Below are positions 56,246 to 60,000 of a stretch of 60,000 nucleotides of DNA, piece by piece. The stretch covers positions 1,129,143 through 1,189,142 of the forward strand of contig NC_045138.2 of NCBI RefSeq assembly GCF_008831285.2, read 5' to 3'. The position numbers were made by a program, and so were the translations under genes. Origin of the DNA: Nymphaea colorata. Lineage: Eukaryota; Streptophyta; Magnoliopsida; Nymphaeales; Nymphaeaceae. The notes under the pieces are model-generated. The model was not told the origin of the DNA. It saw only the letters and a program-made list of their open reading frames with translations, and did no database searches. Numbering within the stretch: position 1 is the stretch's first letter; each line of letters starts with the position of its first letter.

Positions 56246-58150
56246 GCTAGTGAAAGTCTAAACGTTGGTTCGATTCCTCTGAGTACTACTCTTATAGACT
56301 GCAAACATAAATGTGTTACACTTTAGTTTGTCGAAGCAATCGCATACCGAGGAAAGGGGAAGTTTCTACCTCTCTTCAAATCGACAATCCAATATTCTTT
56401 GATCTCAAAATTAGATTCGGATGAGACATTGCTTCACTTTGCATACCATGCGCATATGACCAGGACAAGCGTCCTACTACCGGTAGGTTTGCATTCAAAT
56501 CTAAATCAGGATTTAACTTAATCGATAATGAATCAGCAAAAGAAACAGATGAAAAGTATACAATGTTTAAAACTAAACTAAATGTTGCATTTAGAAAGGA
56601 TCGAATCCAGGTCCGGTTCAGATCTATACCTGATTAGTAGTTGAGGTCAACAATTGGGTAGGCAGTATTCCGACCCGCTTAGTTATCAGATAAAGCCAGT
56701 CCACGAAAGAGATAAAGAGGGGTGGGCAGAGTGGGACCCGGCTGGTGTCGAACGAGGGGTGGACTTAAAGATTGGGCTCATATCCAGTCAAGTCGCATTT
56801 AAAACAGCAGTAAGAATGTAAGGATCACATGTGGTTATATTGATTCAATGAATATGTGTGGACTGATACACACGGCCCCAAAAATCACCCGGTGGACAAA
56901 ACATATTAATAAATGCGATCTGCAAAGTGTATTTAGTAAAGATTAGGTAAGCTTTGAGTGGCGCTATTTAAATGCATATGAAGGGAGAAACAATAAGGGC
57001 TCATAAATCATGATGCATCAAACTTGACAGCTTAAAAAAATTATGATTCTGATGGGAACAATCATACTAAAGGTAGGTTCTTTCAGCTGAATCTATTTGA
57101 GCCACATTGAATTAACTGTTTTTTTTTCTTTATTCTGCCTTGTTCTTCGGAGTGGAAATTCTGGTTGGACTGGACTTACCGCCACAAGACTCAAATCTAA
57201 ATTCAAAAGCGACTGCGTGTGACAGATCTGGACCAGGTCCATACGGCACAAATGAGAAATTATTGATGTCCTTTTCATTGGAAAGTTGCCCATCAATATT
57301 AGAAATTTGGATCAGAACGAATATCTTGTATGAATGACTATGAAATTCATACCCGGAAGGATATTAGTATATTACTAATAGTTACCTACAGATCTCATCA
57401 AAACTGGATCATATTCAATGCCTTGACACCCAACTGACCTGATTGTGAGATGCAAACATGGATCTTTTCCATGTAATTCATTTTCTAGATTCAACACTTG
57501 GGATCGGCACACAAGTTTTTTTTTTAGTTATTTGAGGTAAACAGTGAGTAGTATTTCATCACACCGCCTACCACCAAGAAGATAGCCAAAACCCCCACCC
57601 TTCCCCGTCCCTGAAGAGCATGTACCTCCACCACCTATCATATTTGACTTAATAAAATCTTTGTTATCAACACTACATAAAATCATCTAAAAGGGTCTCG
57701 ATTGGAAATTTACTGCTAACCAGCCTAGAAAATCTAAGAACTAGGCAAAAAAGGAGACATTGTATGTCAAACAAAATATAATTTTTTTTTGTGGAATCAA
57801 TTTTTTTGTACTTTATTTTGATGAAAAATTCAGAGATCAATGATATTGTGCAGAAAGTAGAATAAGCATCAGATGTTAGATTTAATTACGGCTGACTTAA
57901 TTGAAACGTGGACTTTTCTTTATTGTATAAGTTTTTGGATTTGTTAATACGTAGTTATACCATGTTGATTTTGGAGTTGGCAATATCGCACATTATATTA
58001 GAATTGGGTGAAAATTGATTCGATTTTTATCAAGCACAAAAATAAATAAGATTGTATGTATGCATAATCCAATCAAGATCAAACTCAGATGTGTTTAGAC
58101 AAACAATGGATTCACTTGTAAAATTGATTAGAATATGAATTAGCGACTAG
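56244..58150. repeat. 1.9 kb dispersed repeat, copy 2
   Basis: Direct partner of 21311-23190. GGTTCGATTCC at 56270 matches the RNA polymerase III box B better than copy 1 does. No conserved ORF. Ends near TATGAATTAGCGACTAG. Confidence 0.8.
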
Positions 58151-59005
58151 ATTTTTTTTTGTTTTTGTTTTTGGGATTCAATGTCAAATTCAGAGTCGGG
58201 AAAAGTCCAATTAGCGCAACAATTGATTAGTGAAATTGGAGATGATTTAACTTATGTTTGAGCTAGGAAATTCAATGGCTTGCAATTTGGCTCCAATGTC
58301 GAGAAACATTAACATCTTATTAACAAATTGTATCAGATTTAAATTGAAGAAATGATATATGATCGTCAACTTGTGGACCGAAGAAAGGCTGACGGCCTGG
58401 AGCTGCAGCTTTAGCCTGCAAAGTTGTACCTAGACGATCATGCTGGTCGTAGTCAACTGTTACCTAATTTTAAAAGGCAAGAATTTGGATTTCTTATTAC
58501 CTAAATTATTTCATATTATTTAGCTTGTAGACTTATATTTTAAAAACTCTTTACTTTTTGAATTAATAATTTCAATGGAAACTCTTAGTGCACACTAATA
58601 ATCGTAATATACGTTTATTCAGCTTGTGTTTAATTATAAACAAAATTGTCCTCAGCTTTCTCTTTGAGGATTTGATTATCGAGGAGCTGAAGCATTAGCT
58701 CTGTTCATCGAGCAGCCCTACTAGCTTCAGTCATCCCAACTAAGTTAATTTGTGCAGCCTTGTAGCAAACTATGGCCGTCAAGTAGACTGCACAATTCCT
58801 TGATTTTCTAGAGGTTCTGGAAAGCAAATTTTTATGTCCTTGCATTGCTCTCGTGCAATTTCAGGTTAGATTCAGGCCGATGTCAGAACTCATTTGGACC
58901 TTAACGAGGCCAGAAAAGAAATGACTCTCTCTTGCTTCCAATGCTTCCCATGCATCGGTTGTCTTTCTCATTTAGCTGTAACAAATAATATTTTCGATTG
59001 TAGAG
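58151..59005. other. Intergenic, nothing recognised
   Basis: AT-rich sequence without supported gene or repeat. Confidence 0.4.
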
Positions 59006-59009
59006 TGAA

Positions 59010-59310
59010 GAGGTAGTTTCTTCACAATGTTTCCTAACCGAAGAAACTACTTGCCTATTTATACACACATTCACAATGCTTTTTAACCGAAGAAACTACC
59101 TGCCTATTTAGGAAAACCTTCACAATGCTTTCTAACCGAAAAAACTACCCGCCTATTCATGTTTACCTTCATAATGCTTCGTAATCGAAAAATCTACATG
59201 GCTATTTATATACACCTTCACAATGCTTTCTAATCGAACAAACTACTTGCCTATTTATACATAACTTCACAATCCGTCCTAACCGAAAAAACTACCTACC
59301 TATTTATGCA
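59010..59310. repeat. 49-base tandem array made from the F-box leader
   Basis: Six units, with TTCACAATG (or a one- to two-base variant) at 59020, 59070, 59119, 59168, 59217 and 59266, giving a period of 49-50 bases. Each unit carries CTAACCGAAGAAACTAC and CCTATTTATACACAC variants. The unit is the same sequence that lies once upstream of the F-box gene at 25780-25830. Confidence 0.9.
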
Positions 59311-59840
59311 AAAGAGCAACAAAAAAGAATTTAATCATCTATTTTATTTCGATGAAATAACTACACATGCCATAGGATTTCTCTATGCCATCACCAAAAT
59401 TAGAGCAGATTTGTTTGACAAATTTATTTTACAAATTTATTTTACTCGTAAATCTATCTGCGTAGAGATGGGCAAAAGTGTCTGTCGTTTTCTTCGTCTT
59501 CCTCACACCACCAACCTTTTAAGGATTCACCTCTTGCCAGCCTGCCGCACTCACCATCAGCACAGTACGATGGTTGAGGCTATAGGAGTCCGTCTGCAAT
59601 CCATAGGTCCCTTAGCATTTACACAACATTCTTCCTGCTCTTGACCATGTGTTGCAACCTGTGAAGATAACAGAAGAACATTCTCACATGAAAATATTCA
59701 ACCTGTAATATGTAAAAAAGAACCACAAATTCTTATCATGCCAAGAACATAAGCCGCTAGTTGATTTATTGCTACTGCACAAACCAATTCCAATGGCCAT
59801 GAACCCTACTGGTACATGCACCGGCCCAGCCTTCGAGATC
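59311..59840. other. Region downstream of a broken F-box copy
   Basis: A 112-codon plus-strand frame (59306-59644) without recognised domain begins inside the array. The minus strand of 59684-59872 is open in the frame that would follow F-box exon 2 if its frameshift is ignored, so this may be the natural continuation of the F-box protein beyond the part kept at 26 kb. Confidence 0.4.
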
Positions 59841-59849
59841 CATCCACAA

Positions 59850-60000
59850 TGGTGGCTCATCTGAGCACCCATCTATCCCTTGCAGCTTCACGTAGCATCT
59901 TGCACCTTCGCATCCTCTTTAAATGAAACCCTTTAGATAATCCATCCAAGGTGCTTGAAAGTTGAATCAATTGTAAATGACATAAAATTTATGTGAATTT
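59850..60000 (-). pseudogene. F-box gene copy at window edge, splice donor lost
   Basis: On the minus strand exon 2 starts at 59905 (CKMLREAARDRWVLR), after an 87-base intron (59906-59992) of exactly the length seen at 26055. The acceptor AG is kept, but the donor GT is now AT (59992-59991). After WVLR a loss of about four bases brings an immediate TGA. Only the last eight bases of exon 1 are in the window (AAATTCAC, versus AAGCTCAC at 26 kb). Confidence 0.75.

Noticed and set aside
59010-59310. CRISPR-like array, because of regular 49-base spacing
   Set aside because: The whole unit repeats with no unique spacers, and the context is a plant nuclear genome.

Overview
This is nuclear DNA from a flowering plant. 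It contains a CC-NB-LRR resistance gene, a plant L1-type LINE with a DUF4283/zinc-knuckle ORF1, a Ty1/Copia element, a BED-finger hAT element, many MITE-like and foldback repeats, GT-AG introns and AT-rich intergenic DNA. The species cannot be fixed from the sequence. Apart from one NB-LRR gene and one small F-box gene, the window is repeats and broken gene copies.

1-6.2 kb: a nested insertion. A LINE on the minus strand (ORF1, ORF2; its 3' end lies outside the window) interrupts the start of a minus-strand Copia element whose gag, primer-binding site and 5' LTR follow at 4.75-6.15 kb. 6.2-10.7 kb: a small ORF that has a second copy at 47.7 kb, then an uninterrupted 936-codon CC-NB-LRR gene (minus) and its upstream region. 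11.6-12.4 kb: a GC-richer island unlike its surroundings, possibly organellar.

14-20.2 kb: AT/GC mosaic repeats, a six-unit tandem array, a palindrome built on an F-box first exon, and a truncated, frameshifted paralogue of the NB-LRR gene that still carries homologous upstream DNA. 21.3-23.2 kb: a 1.9 kb repeat whose direct copy lies at 56.2-58.2 kb. 23.3-26.3 kb: a 2.5 kb head-to-head palindrome with two broken DUF4408-type genes around a (GA)n(CT)n centre. Its left arm carries a solo LTR, and the right arm preserves the empty site. The right arm runs into a two-exon F-box gene.

26.3-40 kb: MITEs, a long inverted-repeat element (28.3-29.9 kb), a hAT element exactly delimited by an 8-bp target duplication (32.06-35.09 kb), a second Copia LTR, a purine-rich foldback and another long palindrome (37.7-39.0 kb). 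40-47.2 kb: a 1.5 kb segment present twice in direct orientation, other members of the same repeat set, and an inverted pair flanking the second copy. 47.6-60 kb: the second small-ORF copy, microsatellites, a third long inverted repeat (52.4-54.6 kb), an inverted copy of the F-box 3' region, the second 1.9 kb repeat, a 49-bp tandem array made from the F-box leader, and the start of another, broken F-box copy at the edge.

The main theme is an F-box/DUF4408 gene block that has been copied, inverted and fragmented among transposon-like repeats near an NB-LRR gene and its relic. All boundaries come from reading and hand alignment; internal repeat edges are good to roughly 5-30 bases unless target duplications are quoted.
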